From a virus, in IMG/VR virus record IMGVR_UViG_3300031772_007566, positions 1-25,298 of that record: a stretch of DNA of 25,298 nt. One strand, 5' to 3'. The notes under the pieces were generated by a model. The model was not told where the DNA came from. It ran no database searches and worked only from the letters and a program-made list of their open reading frames with translations. This document shows positions 7,991 through 16,178 of this stretch, piece by piece (within the stretch, counting starts at the first letter, position 1; each line of letters opens with the position of its first letter). The position numbers and the translations under genes are program-made.

Positions 7991-9059
7991 ACTCCTACAG
8001 CAACCCATTCCGTACATCATCGATGACTTTTCGCTGGCGTTGCATTTGGGGATGCGCTGCAAGACCTTATGGTTCTGCATCCTGAAAAGAGATTCGCTGT
8101 ACAAGATCTTCTCCATTCCGAAAGCAAATGGAAAGCGCCGGCTGATCCACAACCCACACCCCGTACTGAAGTTCGTGCAACGACGCATTGACCAAGTGCT
8201 GCTCAAACCACTACCACTGCACCCCTGCGTTGGGGCGTACGTTGTGGGCAAGAGTTGCAAGGACACGGCGGCGAAGCACGTAGGGCAAGGCGTTCGCATC
8301 GGGATGGACCTGCAGGACTTCTTTCCATCCCACTCCGCATCGCGTATTCGTGGGTTCTTTCACCACTTGGGCTACTCGCACTACGTGGCTAACCTGTTGG
8401 CTACGTTGTGCACTGCCCCTTTCCGTAAGAAAAACCCAGCCGACTTTAAGGAGTTCTCGTACCGTGCCCCACAGGGATCCCCGGCTTCGCCCTCGCTGTG
8501 CAATCTCATCGCCCAGCTTGCCTTGGATCGCCTCGTTCTTCACACGTTGGGGCCGGAAGGGTGGACCTATACGCGGTATTCCGATGACTTGTGTCTGAGC
8601 CATCCAGCGGACCTATCCAAGAACGATGTCGATGCGACGCTCGAGCGTATGTACGGCCTCATCGAAGAGGCCGGGTACCGAACCAACAAGGCCAAGACAA
8701 AGGTGCAACGTCGCTGGCGACGTCAAAAGATGCTCGGCATCGTGGTGAACGAGAAAGTGTCGATACCTCGCGACGAGTATCGACGATACCGTGCGTTGTT
8801 GCACAACTGCTTGATGCAAGGGTGGGTGGTCAACTCTTTACGCTTCGGGTGGGACCCGGTCGAGACCTTCCACGACCACGTGAAAGGTAAGATCTGCTAC
8901 ATCAAGCACGTCGATTTGGCGAAGGGTGAGAAACTCGAAAAGATGTATCTGGAGGTAATTGAAAAACATGGCACAGGCGTTGACGCCAACCCTATCCAAG
9001 GTAGTCACCTACTGTCGAGCGAGCCCCTCGAAGAAGACCTTGGGCCTCCTGTTCTATAA
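7938..9059 (+). CDS. Retron-like reverse transcriptase
   Basis: RNA-dependent DNA polymerase, 373 aa. Visible RT blocks: IPKANGKRRLIHNP (fingers, about 58-71), motif A MDLQDFF with D124, motif B APQGSPASPSL with QGSP at 179-182, motif C YSDD at 214-217, and a thumb region RRQKMLGIVVN with MLG at 265-267. The order and wording are closest to retron/group II-like RTs. The retron signatures are altered: the NAxxH region reads TAAKH (110-114) and VTG reads MLG. QGSP in motif B argues against a diversity-generating retroelement RT. All catalytic aspartates are present. The start ATG has GAGGAGG just upstream. Its ends overlap the preceding gene by 53 nt and the following gene by about 92 nt. No maturase or endonuclease domain is seen. 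Confidence 0.88.
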   Translation: MSSYQDLELTSITLPPNELLQQPIPYIIDDFSLALHLGMRCKTLWFCILKRDSLYKIFSIPKANGKRRLIHNPHPVLKFVQRRIDQVLLKPLPLHPCVGAYVVGKSCKDTAAKHVGQGVRIGMDLQDFFPSHSASRIRGFFHHLGYSHYVANLLATLCTAPFRKKNPADFKEFSYRAPQGSPASPSLCNLIAQLALDRLVLHTLGPEGWTYTRYSDDLCLSHPADLSKNDVDATLERMYGLIEEAGYRTNKAKTKVQRRWRRQKMLGIVVNEKVSIPRDEYRRYRALLHNCLMQGWVVNSLRFGWDPVETFHDHVKGKICYIKHVDLAKGEKLEKMYLEVIEKHGTGVDANPIQGSHLLSSEPLEEDLGPPVL

Positions 9060-10485
9060 TGACGATGGGCACAGTGAAGAAGAACTGCGAGCCATCGTCG
9101 CGCACGATGAGGTACGAGGTCTGTTAGGGCCGACTTTTTTCGGTACTATTCTGCAATGGGGACCATCAAGCTGGTACCGCTCGCACTACTACAACCAACA
9201 CCTTACGGAATGGTTACCCAGTAACACGGGACACCGGGAAGAAGCCTATTACCTAGCGCCCCAGCTTTGGTATCCACCGACGGTGTTGCATCCCAAAACG
9301 GCGCCCATCCTCTTTCGTGCCCATGACCACATTGGTCGCTACGACACGATGGAAATGTACGTTGGCTGCATGGCGATGCAGAAGTTCATCGACTGCAGTA
9401 AGTGCGAGGACTTTGGAACAAACTGCCTTCTCGCAAACATGCCCGATCCCTTACCGCAAACAGTCATCAACAATGGACGACAGCTCTTCTTACCGGAGAT
9501 CACCAAGATTCAGTCTGATGAGTTGTGTGAAATCCATGAACAAGAAAGCGGGTTCATGGAAATCGACGACTGGGCTGAGAAACACTTTCAATCCTGGAAG
9601 TCGACCATCGCGGGTTACACGGTAATTCCCTCGGTCGCAACGGCGAACGATGCGTTACGACCGGGGGTGGTCGGTGCACGTCCTCCCTTCAAACACAGCT
9701 TCAGCGGTCTCGACCATGTGCGTGAGGAACTATCCAATCGGTCTAAGAACGGGGTGCATACACGTGAGACGCGTCGAACACAGTGCTCGAAATGCTACTT
9801 CGGGGGCACACACGGAAAACACGTCTCTACATGTGAGAAATGGGCACCACGGGCTTGTACCCACGGAGCCTGGACCGAAGAAGAGATTATCGAGACAACC
9901 ATCGTGGGGATGGAGCCCCGGCTCAAAGCGAGTGGGTTCGATCTAGAGATGCTCTGGCGTGTGAGTTTGATCGCAGGCCATAGGTTCAAGCGTGGACGAC
10001 AGCAATGGATGGTCAGTCGTATGCGCCGCATGTCTGACGGAAGTATGGCCATCGACCTTGCCCGTACGGCGCGTAAGGAGCGCGGTGAAACGCAGGGCAT
10101 CACATCCTTCGATGAGATCTACAAGACATTATCCGATGAGGAAAAAGAGAGACTGGATCGTCGTAACGAGATCGACCGACGTGAACTTGCGTTAATGATC
10201 CAGCTCTCTGTTCCAAACGCAGGCAAGGGTTATGTTTGCTACCATGAGGGGTTTGTCTACCATCAGCCCAAGATTGCCTACGCTCGACTCCAGCACAACT
10301 GGAAAGCTCAGCTCGGTATCTGGGGGCGCACATACGAACGAGACGTCAGCTTCAATACCACAGACGGTTTTGCCCGCATGGTAGACTACTTCGGCGACTT
10401 GCCGTTCTTCTCACGTCTTCGTTGGGGCGATAAAGAGTACAACGGGGAACAGTCAGGGTACCGCTTCACACACTGGGTACGTTAA
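8968..10485 (+). CDS. Hypothetical Cys-rich protein downstream of the RT
   Basis: A 505-aa protein I do not recognise. ATG 8968 is favoured because GGAGGT at 8951-8956 lies 11 nt upstream; an in-frame TTG at 8959 is too close to that site, and TTG 9040 is an alternative that would reduce the overlap with the RT to 20 nt. Two cysteine clusters are visible: C134/C143/C146/C153, and C273/C276/C289/C297 (C-x2-C-x12-C-x7-C) rich in His, both plausible metal sites. The middle and C-terminus are helical and charged, with several Trp/Tyr-rich stretches (ILQWGPSSWYRSHYYNQHL). No signal peptide or membrane span. The overlap indicates coupled expression with the RT. The function is unknown; association with the RT is inference from synteny. 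Confidence 0.75.
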   Translation: MAQALTPTLSKVVTYCRASPSKKTLGLLFYNDDGHSEEELRAIVAHDEVRGLLGPTFFGTILQWGPSSWYRSHYYNQHLTEWLPSNTGHREEAYYLAPQLWYPPTVLHPKTAPILFRAHDHIGRYDTMEMYVGCMAMQKFIDCSKCEDFGTNCLLANMPDPLPQTVINNGRQLFLPEITKIQSDELCEIHEQESGFMEIDDWAEKHFQSWKSTIAGYTVIPSVATANDALRPGVVGARPPFKHSFSGLDHVREELSNRSKNGVHTRETRRTQCSKCYFGGTHGKHVSTCEKWAPRACTHGAWTEEEIIETTIVGMEPRLKASGFDLEMLWRVSLIAGHRFKRGRQQWMVSRMRRMSDGSMAIDLARTARKERGETQGITSFDEIYKTLSDEEKERLDRRNEIDRRELALMIQLSVPNAGKGYVCYHEGFVYHQPKIAYARLQHNWKAQLGIWGRTYERDVSFNTTDGFARMVDYFGDLPFFSRLRWGDKEYNGEQSGYRFTHWVR

Positions 10486-11597
10486 GTCGTCGTACTCGAC
10501 CCAACCAGCGGATCCGTAGGTGTCCAGGTGGGCTTCAACGCACGAACAGCGGCGAGGGCGGCCTCGGTAGCCATTTGAGCACTCTCATAGGCTGCCTGGG
10601 CGCTCTCGTACGCTGTTCGTGCGTTGGCCACCGCTGTATCAGCGGTTGTTTTAGCTGTCTGGGCTGTATTCAGCTCGGTTTGGCGCGTCGCGCAGAATGC
10701 GGCGAAGAGCGCTTGATTGGCAACAGCGGTGTTCTTGACGACTTCGGCGGTAGCGACATCTCCACGGAACGTGAGGATGTCCGTGTCCATTGCACCAAGC
10801 TGACTGTTGTACGTTGTGACTGCTGAATCGTATGTTGCTTTTTGTCCAGCGGTAGGTGGATCAGCTGTGCAAGCACTACGGAGTGCATCAGCAGCGGTTC
10901 GGAAGGTTTTGGACTGTGTAAGAAAGAGCCCCGCACCAGTTCCAGTTGCGCCGAAAGCATTTGATTTGGTGTACAGCGTAGAGAAGCCAGCGAGGCAAGC
11001 ATCGAAGTAGCCCTTCGCTGTAACGCAATCGTTGTACAGTGTTTGAGCGCTAGTGACACCACTGGTGGCGTCTGATGCATCCGTTACGGCAGTATCGTAT
11101 GCGCTCTTGGCGTCGTCGCGCGCAATGAACATTACCGCTTCGGACTTCGCAGCGGCGTCATACGCATCGACCAGCGTGTTGAAGGTATCGAGACCGGTGC
11201 GAGGATGCTCTGTGGTTTCAGTGGTGGCTTCGAACTCGGTATCGTACATCTCCCATTCAGTGACCATCTCGTCGATGCGCGTTTTCAGTACGTCCGTCGC
11301 ACTAACGGCGGTTGGGAGATCGTCGTAATAAAACACCCAAGAATCGATGCGATAGAACTCTTCGTGATCCAACACGGCTTGCGCGCGGTCTTCGCCAAAC
11401 GTAGAAAAATCAGGAACGGCAACTACGCGGCCAAACGTATCCGCTTTTGGATCATCGGGATCATTGATCTGGATACAGAAGATGGCCTTTGTGGGAAGAG
11501 GGCCTTGTTCTGTGGTCCAGATAGTGATCTTGAACTGAGTCTTGCCATCAACAACGACGGCTTCACGGGTCTGTTGGGTAGTTGCGACAGTCGCCAT
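10482..11597 (-). CDS. Virion-type protein: shared module plus Ala-rich coiled coil
   Basis: A 371-aa protein, third of a tight minus-strand operon (2-nt gap after the 129-aa gene). Residues 1 to about 125 resemble the two neighbouring proteins: MATVATTQQTR at the start, an AIFCIQI strand, RVVAVPDF, and a helix with DDLPTAVSATDVLKTRIDEM and YDTEFE. From about 140 to 350 it becomes a long Ala/Thr/Ser-rich helical region with heptad-like repeats (TAYESAQAAYESAQ), typical of phage fibre, tape-like or neck components. It contains few cysteines and no membrane span. I read it as a structural protein; the exact place in the virion is unknown. Its stop overlaps the stop of the 505-aa plus-strand gene by 4 nt. 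Confidence 0.75.
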   Translation of the reverse strand: MATVATTQQTREAVVVDGKTQFKITIWTTEQGPLPTKAIFCIQINDPDDPKADTFGRVVAVPDFSTFGEDRAQAVLDHEEFYRIDSWVFYYDDLPTAVSATDVLKTRIDEMVTEWEMYDTEFEATTETTEHPRTGLDTFNTLVDAYDAAAKSEAVMFIARDDAKSAYDTAVTDASDATSGVTSAQTLYNDCVTAKGYFDACLAGFSTLYTKSNAFGATGTGAGLFLTQSKTFRTAADALRSACTADPPTAGQKATYDSAVTTYNSQLGAMDTDILTFRGDVATAEVVKNTAVANQALFAAFCATRQTELNTAQTAKTTADTAVANARTAYESAQAAYESAQMATEAALAAVRALKPTWTPTDPLVGSSTTT

Positions 11598-11599
11598 GG

Positions 11600-11989
11600 T
11601 TACGCTCCTGCCGTGTAGGTGTAGGTCTGTTTGCCTACGTTGAAGTTCGCCGCCGTCCGTGCGGTGTCTTGCACGAGTGCATTGAGACGCTGTGCTACTA
11701 CGCGTGCAAAGTCGCCCGCCAAGAATACGTCGGTGAATTCTCGATTAACGCTCGGCAAGCGGTAGTACTCCAGATTCTGTGCCAGAGCTTCTGCCAGCGT
11801 TTCGGGGTAATTGGCAAGGTCGTACTGTGTAGCGATGTGACTGTAGTCTTGCGTGCTGACCTTGAAGACGAACAGCGACATGCTGATGTTCGTTGCCGCT
11901 GCGATAAGATTTTCAACGATGTAGAGATCAGAGTCATCGTCCGCTTTGGCAATGCGTGTCGTTTGATCAAGTGTGATTGAAAGGCTCAT
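11600..11989 (-). CDS. Small virion-type protein of the same module family
   Basis: A 129-aa protein, second gene of the operon, joined to the upstream gene by an ATGA overlap at 11986-11989. It lacks extra domains and may be the minimal form of the module seen in its neighbours: MSLSITLDQTTRI, then the strand SLFVFKVS, then IATQYDLANYPE (compare RVATLDDLEAYDE in the 208-aa protein), and a helix VFLAGDFARVVAQRLNALVQ ending with TAANF. The C-terminus ends in a Thr/Tyr-rich strand. The similarity is weak and judged by eye. A small virion, connector or tail-completion role is plausible but unproven. Confidence 0.7.
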   Translation of the reverse strand: MSLSITLDQTTRIAKADDDSDLYIVENLIAAATNISMSLFVFKVSTQDYSHIATQYDLANYPETLAEALAQNLEYYRLPSVNREFTDVFLAGDFARVVAQRLNALVQDTARTAANFNVGKQTYTYTAGA

Positions 11990-12612
11990 CCGTAGTACAC
12001 CGTGGTTTCGACCCCAACGAACTGGGTGCCATGGATTTTGCTATCTTTGACTAACTTGTCCACCATCGTTTTTACAGCAGTTGCGTGAGCTGACGCTTCT
12101 GCAACGTCTCCATAAAGCATGACGAGATGACGTCGCAGCCACGTTGTTTGTGCCGTGTCATTGCGGTAGCATTTCGCACCGGTACCCGTGCTTCCACAAG
12201 ACCAGTTCAACCCTGCAGCAGCGGTGGGGAACGGTTTGGTTGCAACCACGTCCATATACTTACCCGTACCATCCACAGAAGCGACTGTGAATGTTGCAAC
12301 GGTGAACGATGTATCGAACCACTCGGGCACGACCGTCACTGCGTTTGTGATCGTGATGGTTGCGCCGGGCACGATGCCCGTGAACTCACCCACACTTGCC
12401 GCTTCTAAGCGAACGAGAGGTACCTCATCGTACGCTTCGAGGTCATCGAGCGTAGCAACGCGGAGGTACTTCTCTTCGACATCGGTGAGTCCAGCCGTGA
12501 GCACAAAGATGGCGTAGAGTCCATCAGGGATCGCTGAAAGCACCGTTGACCGGGTGCGGTATTTCGTACCTACAACATTGCGTTCTTGTTGGAGTGTAAC
12601 AGTGGTAGCCAT
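11986..12612 (-). CDS. Virion-type protein heading the three-gene module operon
   Basis: A 208-aa protein, first gene of the operon. The start ATG at 12612 has AGGGA about 9 nt upstream and a fair sigma70-like promoter before that. The N-terminus MATTVTLQQERN parallels MATVATTQQTRE of the 371-aa protein. Both share a YAIFVL/KAIFCI strand, RVATLDDLEAYDE/RVVAVPDFSTFGE, and a C-terminal helix (DVAEASAHATAVKTMVDKLV compared with DLPTAVSATDVLKTRIDEMV) followed by GTQF/DTEF. Between these lies an extra beta-rich insert (about 75-150) with Thr/Val repeats such as GATITITNAVTVV. Gene order and composition suggest a structural protein; no specific virion part is recognisable. Confidence 0.75.
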   Translation of the reverse strand: MATTVTLQQERNVVGTKYRTRSTVLSAIPDGLYAIFVLTAGLTDVEEKYLRVATLDDLEAYDEVPLVRLEAASVGEFTGIVPGATITITNAVTVVPEWFDTSFTVATFTVASVDGTGKYMDVVATKPFPTAAAGLNWSCGSTGTGAKCYRNDTAQTTWLRRHLVMLYGDVAEASAHATAVKTMVDKLVKDSKIHGTQFVGVETTVYYG

Positions 12613-12650
12613 GCACCGGTTCCCTGTTGACTGATTGGAAGATCTGGAGA

Positions 12651-12680
12651 ATCATAGGTCATTGTAGTCGAAGAGATCAA
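12651..12680 (-). promoter_or_regulatory. Sigma70-like promoter for the virion module operon
   Basis: Reading the minus strand, TTGATC (plus coordinates 12675-12680) is followed after 18 nt by TATGAT (12651-12656), a 4/6 and 5/6 match to the -35 and -10 consensus. Transcription would begin near 12644, leaving a leader of about 30 nt before the ATG at 12612. It lies in the 82-nt spacer between divergent genes. Found by eye, so moderate confidence. Confidence 0.45.
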
Positions 12681-12694
12681 CCTCAGAGAATCAC

Positions 12695-13249
12695 ATGCCC
12701 GTGTACGTAGGCGTCGACCAGGCGCTTCGAAAGATAGGCGTTTGCGTGCTGCAGGGTGACGAGGCGGTCGACTTGAAGCTCGTCCTACCTCCGTCCGACC
12801 TCCGGGGACCTGAGCGTCTACAGTACCTTCGCGACGCTCTTTGGAACTACCTCTCACCCCACAAAGGCAAGACCACCAAGTGCGCCATGGAAGCGCAGTC
12901 ACTCGGGTCTCTAGGAGATCTCGACCAGCTCGGACAGATAAACGGCGTTGTTCAAGTTCTCCTCAGTGACCTCGGCGCTACACCCCTTCTTGTTGCTCCC
13001 GCCCTTTTGAAGAAATTCGTCACAGGCCAAGGCCAAGCAACCAAGCAGGCCATGATGGTCGCAACCCATAAACACTGGAATGTGCAAATCGTTCAAGACG
13101 ACCTCTGTGATGCGCACGGCCTCGCACGTCTGGCCAAAGAATATACAGAGAATACCTCCACCAATCGCGCACAGATCGAAGTCATTCATCGCCTGTCCCA
13201 TAGTCGAAAGAAGGCGCGCATCAAGCGTCTCTTTCCCAACGCCCTCTAG
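12695..13249 (+). CDS. RuvC-like Holliday junction resolvase
   Basis: A 184-aa RNase H-fold endonuclease of the RuvC family, which cuts four-way junctions during recombination or before packaging. The N-terminal strand GVDQALRKIGVCVL carries the first catalytic acid D8. E66 in the AMEAQSLGSLG strand is the second. LLKKFVTGQGQATK (104-117) matches the RuvC loop seen as PxxxKKxxTGxGxAxK. D136 and D139 in DDLCDAHGLA supply the last acidic pair. Length is close to bacterial RuvC. The Shine-Dalgarno is weak (AGAGA). The RNR gene follows after 15 nt, so the two are probably co-transcribed. In phages RuvC-like enzymes commonly debranch replication intermediates for the terminase. Confidence 0.85.
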   Translation: MPVYVGVDQALRKIGVCVLQGDEAVDLKLVLPPSDLRGPERLQYLRDALWNYLSPHKGKTTKCAMEAQSLGSLGDLDQLGQINGVVQVLLSDLGATPLLVAPALLKKFVTGQGQATKQAMMVATHKHWNVQIVQDDLCDAHGLARLAKEYTENTSTNRAQIEVIHRLSHSRKKARIKRLFPNAL

Positions 13250-13264
13250 CTTTCAGGAGTCGGC

Positions 13265-15970
13265 ATGGAGTCCACGAGGCCTTCCAGCAATGGGATTATT
13301 ACGCTCAATACAGCGGCACAGCCTATAGAAGCGGCGCAGCCCGTATCAACACGGCTGACGTATTCGTCGTATTTCTGTCCTGAAAACGTCGATCCTTTCA
13401 CGCAAGTCAGTTGGCGCCTGATCGATGTCGTGCTCAAAGATGGCGAGGGGAACGTCATCTTCGAACAAGCGGGCGTCGAAGCACCGGTACGTTGGTCCGA
13501 ACGAGCTGTTCGTATCGTGGCGCAGAAGTATTTTCGCGGTCGCCTCGGTACACCGGAACGTGAGTACAGCGTCAAACAGATCATCAAGCGGGTTGTGGGT
13601 ACGATCTACGAATGGGCAATGGTGCAGGGTTATTTTGAAACACCGAAGGATGCCCAGCGCTTCTACAACGACCTTGTTGTTTTGCTGCTCGAACAAAAAG
13701 GGTCATTCAACTCGCCCGTGTGGTTCAACCTCGGCGTCAAAGACACGCTCCCTCAGGTCAGTGCGTGTTTCATCCAATCGGTCGAAGACAACATGCAGTC
13801 CATCGCCGAGCTGCAGATGGGTGAGACACTCATCTTCAAACGAGGATCCGGTACTGGTACGAACTTTTCGAGCTTGCGATCACGGAAAGAGCACCTGGCA
13901 GGTGGGGGTACCGCGTCGGGTCCGGTGTCCTTCATGCGGGGTCTGGACGCGTGGGCTGGGGTCATCAAATCAGGCGGCAAAACACGCCGTGCTGCCAAGA
14001 TGGCTATCCTGAACATCGACCACCCGGACATCCTCGAGTTCATCGAGTGCAAGCTCAAGGAAGAGGAGCGAGCACAGGAACTAGCGAAAGCAGGGTACTC
14101 CACGGACTTTGATGACGCTAACGGTGCTTACGCTTCGGTGTGTTTCCAGAACGCGAATCACGCCATCCGCGTACCGGATGAGTTCATGAACGCTGTCCAA
14201 CTTGCGATGGAGAACCCCTCGCTAGACCCGCTGTGGGAGTTGCGGGCACGCACTACAGGAGAAGTCATCGACCGTGTGCCGGTACGAACCCTCTGGAACA
14301 AGATCTGCGAGGCGTCGTACATCTGCGGTGACCCAGGTATGCAGTTCGATACGACCACTAACAAGTGGCACACTTGCCCCAGCGATGGACGAATCAACGC
14401 TACAAACCCCTGCTCAGAATTCGCATTTCTAGACGATACGTCGTGCAACCTCGCTAGTTTGAACCTCATGGCTTTCACAGGAAATGCATCTACGGATATT
14501 TTCAACACCGAAGACTTCCAGAAAGCAGTCAGCGTGTTCATCATTGCGCAGGACGCCATGGTCTCACAGGCGTTCTACCCCACGGAGCGCATCGCTGCGG
14601 CCACCAAGAAGTACCGTGCCCTTGGCCTCGGTTTCACGAACCTGGGTGCCTTCCTGATGGCGCAGGGTCTTGCATACGATAGTGATGCTGCACGCAGCAT
14701 CACCTCCGAGATCACGTCGCTCATGACTGCGACAGCGTACCTCACCTCGGCCAAGATCGCGGCTGTGCTTGGCCCCTTCGAAGCCTACGAGCGCAATCGT
14801 CCCGCCATGGAACGTGTGATCAAGCAGCACCGGGATGAAGCCTACCGGCACCGCTTGCAATCCGTGGATGTCTGGGACCGTGCTATCACAGTGGGAGAGG
14901 TCTGTGGTTACCGCAATGCGCAGACCACTCTGATCGCCCCAACTGGCACCATCAGTTTCATGATGGATTGCGACACCACGGGCTGCGAGCCTGAGATCAG
15001 TCTTTACAAGGTAAAGAAACTGGTTGGCGGAGGCTCGGTTGTACTGGAAAACCGCATTGTTGATCAGGCGCTAAAGGCGCTGGGGTACAACGAAACAGAG
15101 CGGGAGGGGATGCTTCGCTACCTCGGAGAAAACAAGACCCTGGAGGGTTGTTCCTGGCTCCGTTCACAGCATTGGCCGGTGTTCGATTGTGCGGTGCCTT
15201 CAGCGGGGAAAAGAATCCTGTCGCTGCCAGCACATCTCGACATGATGATGGCTATTCAGCCCTTCATCTCGGGAGCCATCTCGAAGACCGTGAACATGGC
15301 GGCGAGCGCTACCGCTGAAGACATCGGCAAAGCGTTCTTCAATGCGTGGTTGAACGGTATCAAGAACATCATCGTCTACCGTAACAGGTCCAAGCTCAGT
15401 CAGCCCATCGAGTCCAAGAAAGCGCCCGCAGCCACTTTCGTCGCCGATCCCACACCAGTGCGGCGCAAGCTGCGTGATCATCAGAACAACTGCCACCGCA
15501 TCAAGATCGAGTTCGGGCAGATGGAGGGGTATCTAGTAGTTACCCCGTACGAGGACACTGGAATGCCCGGCGAGATCTTCGTCGTACTCTCCAAGGAAGG
15601 CTCGACCATCAGCGGGCTCGTCGATGGATGGGCCACAGGGGTTTCATTATGTTTGCAGTATGGTGTCCCTCTCGAGAAGCTGGTAGACAAATTCAGTCAC
15701 GCCAAGTTCGAACCATCAGGTTTCTCGTCTGACCCTGATATTCGACATGCATCGAGCATCTACGATGCCATCATCCGTAAGCTGGCCGCAGTGTTTATCT
15801 TGCAAGATGTGAAACCCGCGTCTATCGAAGAGATCAACTTCGAGAAACCGTTTACAGTGGTAGATGTTATGGCACGTCCAATCTGCACGGTCTGTGGTAG
15901 TATTACACAACAGAATGGCGCAACTTGTTACGTGTGCCCCGTTTGCGGTAACGGGACAGGCTGCAGCTAG
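13265..15970 (+). CDS. nrdJ: Adenosylcobalamin-dependent ribonucleotide reductase (class II)
   Basis: Reduces ribonucleotides to deoxyribonucleotides using a B12-derived radical, so it works with or without oxygen and needs no small subunit. The 901-aa protein is a single-chain NrdJ. Visible marks: C168 in VSACFIQS (redox cysteine), GTGTNFSSLRSRKEHLAGGG (about 196-215), NPCSE at 381-385 with the radical cysteine C383, C394 in TSCNLASLNL, APTGTISFMMDCDTTG from 558, and KKLVGGG. The C-terminus holds a cysteine-rich tail (C874, C877, C889 onward to the final GCS), a likely redox shuttle or zinc ribbon. AGGAG at 13255-13259 supports ATG 13265. No frameshift, intron or intein is seen. It supplies dNTPs for phage replication; the host must provide or salvage cobalamin. 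Confidence 0.95.
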   Translation: MESTRPSSNGIITLNTAAQPIEAAQPVSTRLTYSSYFCPENVDPFTQVSWRLIDVVLKDGEGNVIFEQAGVEAPVRWSERAVRIVAQKYFRGRLGTPEREYSVKQIIKRVVGTIYEWAMVQGYFETPKDAQRFYNDLVVLLLEQKGSFNSPVWFNLGVKDTLPQVSACFIQSVEDNMQSIAELQMGETLIFKRGSGTGTNFSSLRSRKEHLAGGGTASGPVSFMRGLDAWAGVIKSGGKTRRAAKMAILNIDHPDILEFIECKLKEEERAQELAKAGYSTDFDDANGAYASVCFQNANHAIRVPDEFMNAVQLAMENPSLDPLWELRARTTGEVIDRVPVRTLWNKICEASYICGDPGMQFDTTTNKWHTCPSDGRINATNPCSEFAFLDDTSCNLASLNLMAFTGNASTDIFNTEDFQKAVSVFIIAQDAMVSQAFYPTERIAAATKKYRALGLGFTNLGAFLMAQGLAYDSDAARSITSEITSLMTATAYLTSAKIAAVLGPFEAYERNRPAMERVIKQHRDEAYRHRLQSVDVWDRAITVGEVCGYRNAQTTLIAPTGTISFMMDCDTTGCEPEISLYKVKKLVGGGSVVLENRIVDQALKALGYNETEREGMLRYLGENKTLEGCSWLRSQHWPVFDCAVPSAGKRILSLPAHLDMMMAIQPFISGAISKTVNMAASATAEDIGKAFFNAWLNGIKNIIVYRNRSKLSQPIESKKAPAATFVADPTPVRRKLRDHQNNCHRIKIEFGQMEGYLVVTPYEDTGMPGEIFVVLSKEGSTISGLVDGWATGVSLCLQYGVPLEKLVDKFSHAKFEPSGFSSDPDIRHASSIYDAIIRKLAAVFILQDVKPASIEEINFEKPFTVVDVMARPICTVCGSITQQNGATCYVCPVCGNGTGCS

Positions 15971-15984
15971 AAAGGGACACAAAC

Positions 15985-16176
15985 ATGACAAAAAGAGAAT
16001 GCAGCAACTGCAAGGCCAAGCAGCCCTTACCCCAGATGATCGTGGTGCAGGCGCACAACAAGACAGTCGCACTTATTTGCCCGGACTGTCAGCAGGCCAA
16101 GAAGATCCAGATCACTCTCGAGAAGACGAAGGACGGTGATTGGAAGTTCTATCAATACTTCCCCGTCGAGACGTAG
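15985..16176 (+). CDS. Small zinc-ribbon-like hypothetical protein
   Basis: A 63-aa protein directly downstream of the RNR gene with AAAGGG upstream of its ATG. It has two CxxC pairs, CSNC at residues 6-9 and CPDC near 33-36, spaced like a small zinc ribbon, followed by a beta-rich charged tail (ITLEKTKDGDWKFYQYF). Such miniature zinc ribbons in phages often bind nucleic acid or act as adaptors, but no specific family is recognised. The next gene begins 2 nt after its stop. Confidence 0.65.
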   Translation: MTKRECSNCKAKQPLPQMIVVQAHNKTVALICPDCQQAKKIQITLEKTKDGDWKFYQYFPVET

Positions 16177-16178
16177 CA

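Noticed and set aside
7325-9059. Diversity-generating retroelement with template and variable repeats
   Set aside because: The RT has QGSP in motif B rather than the DGR-type motif, and I see no near-identical repeat pair with adenine-specific changes nearby.
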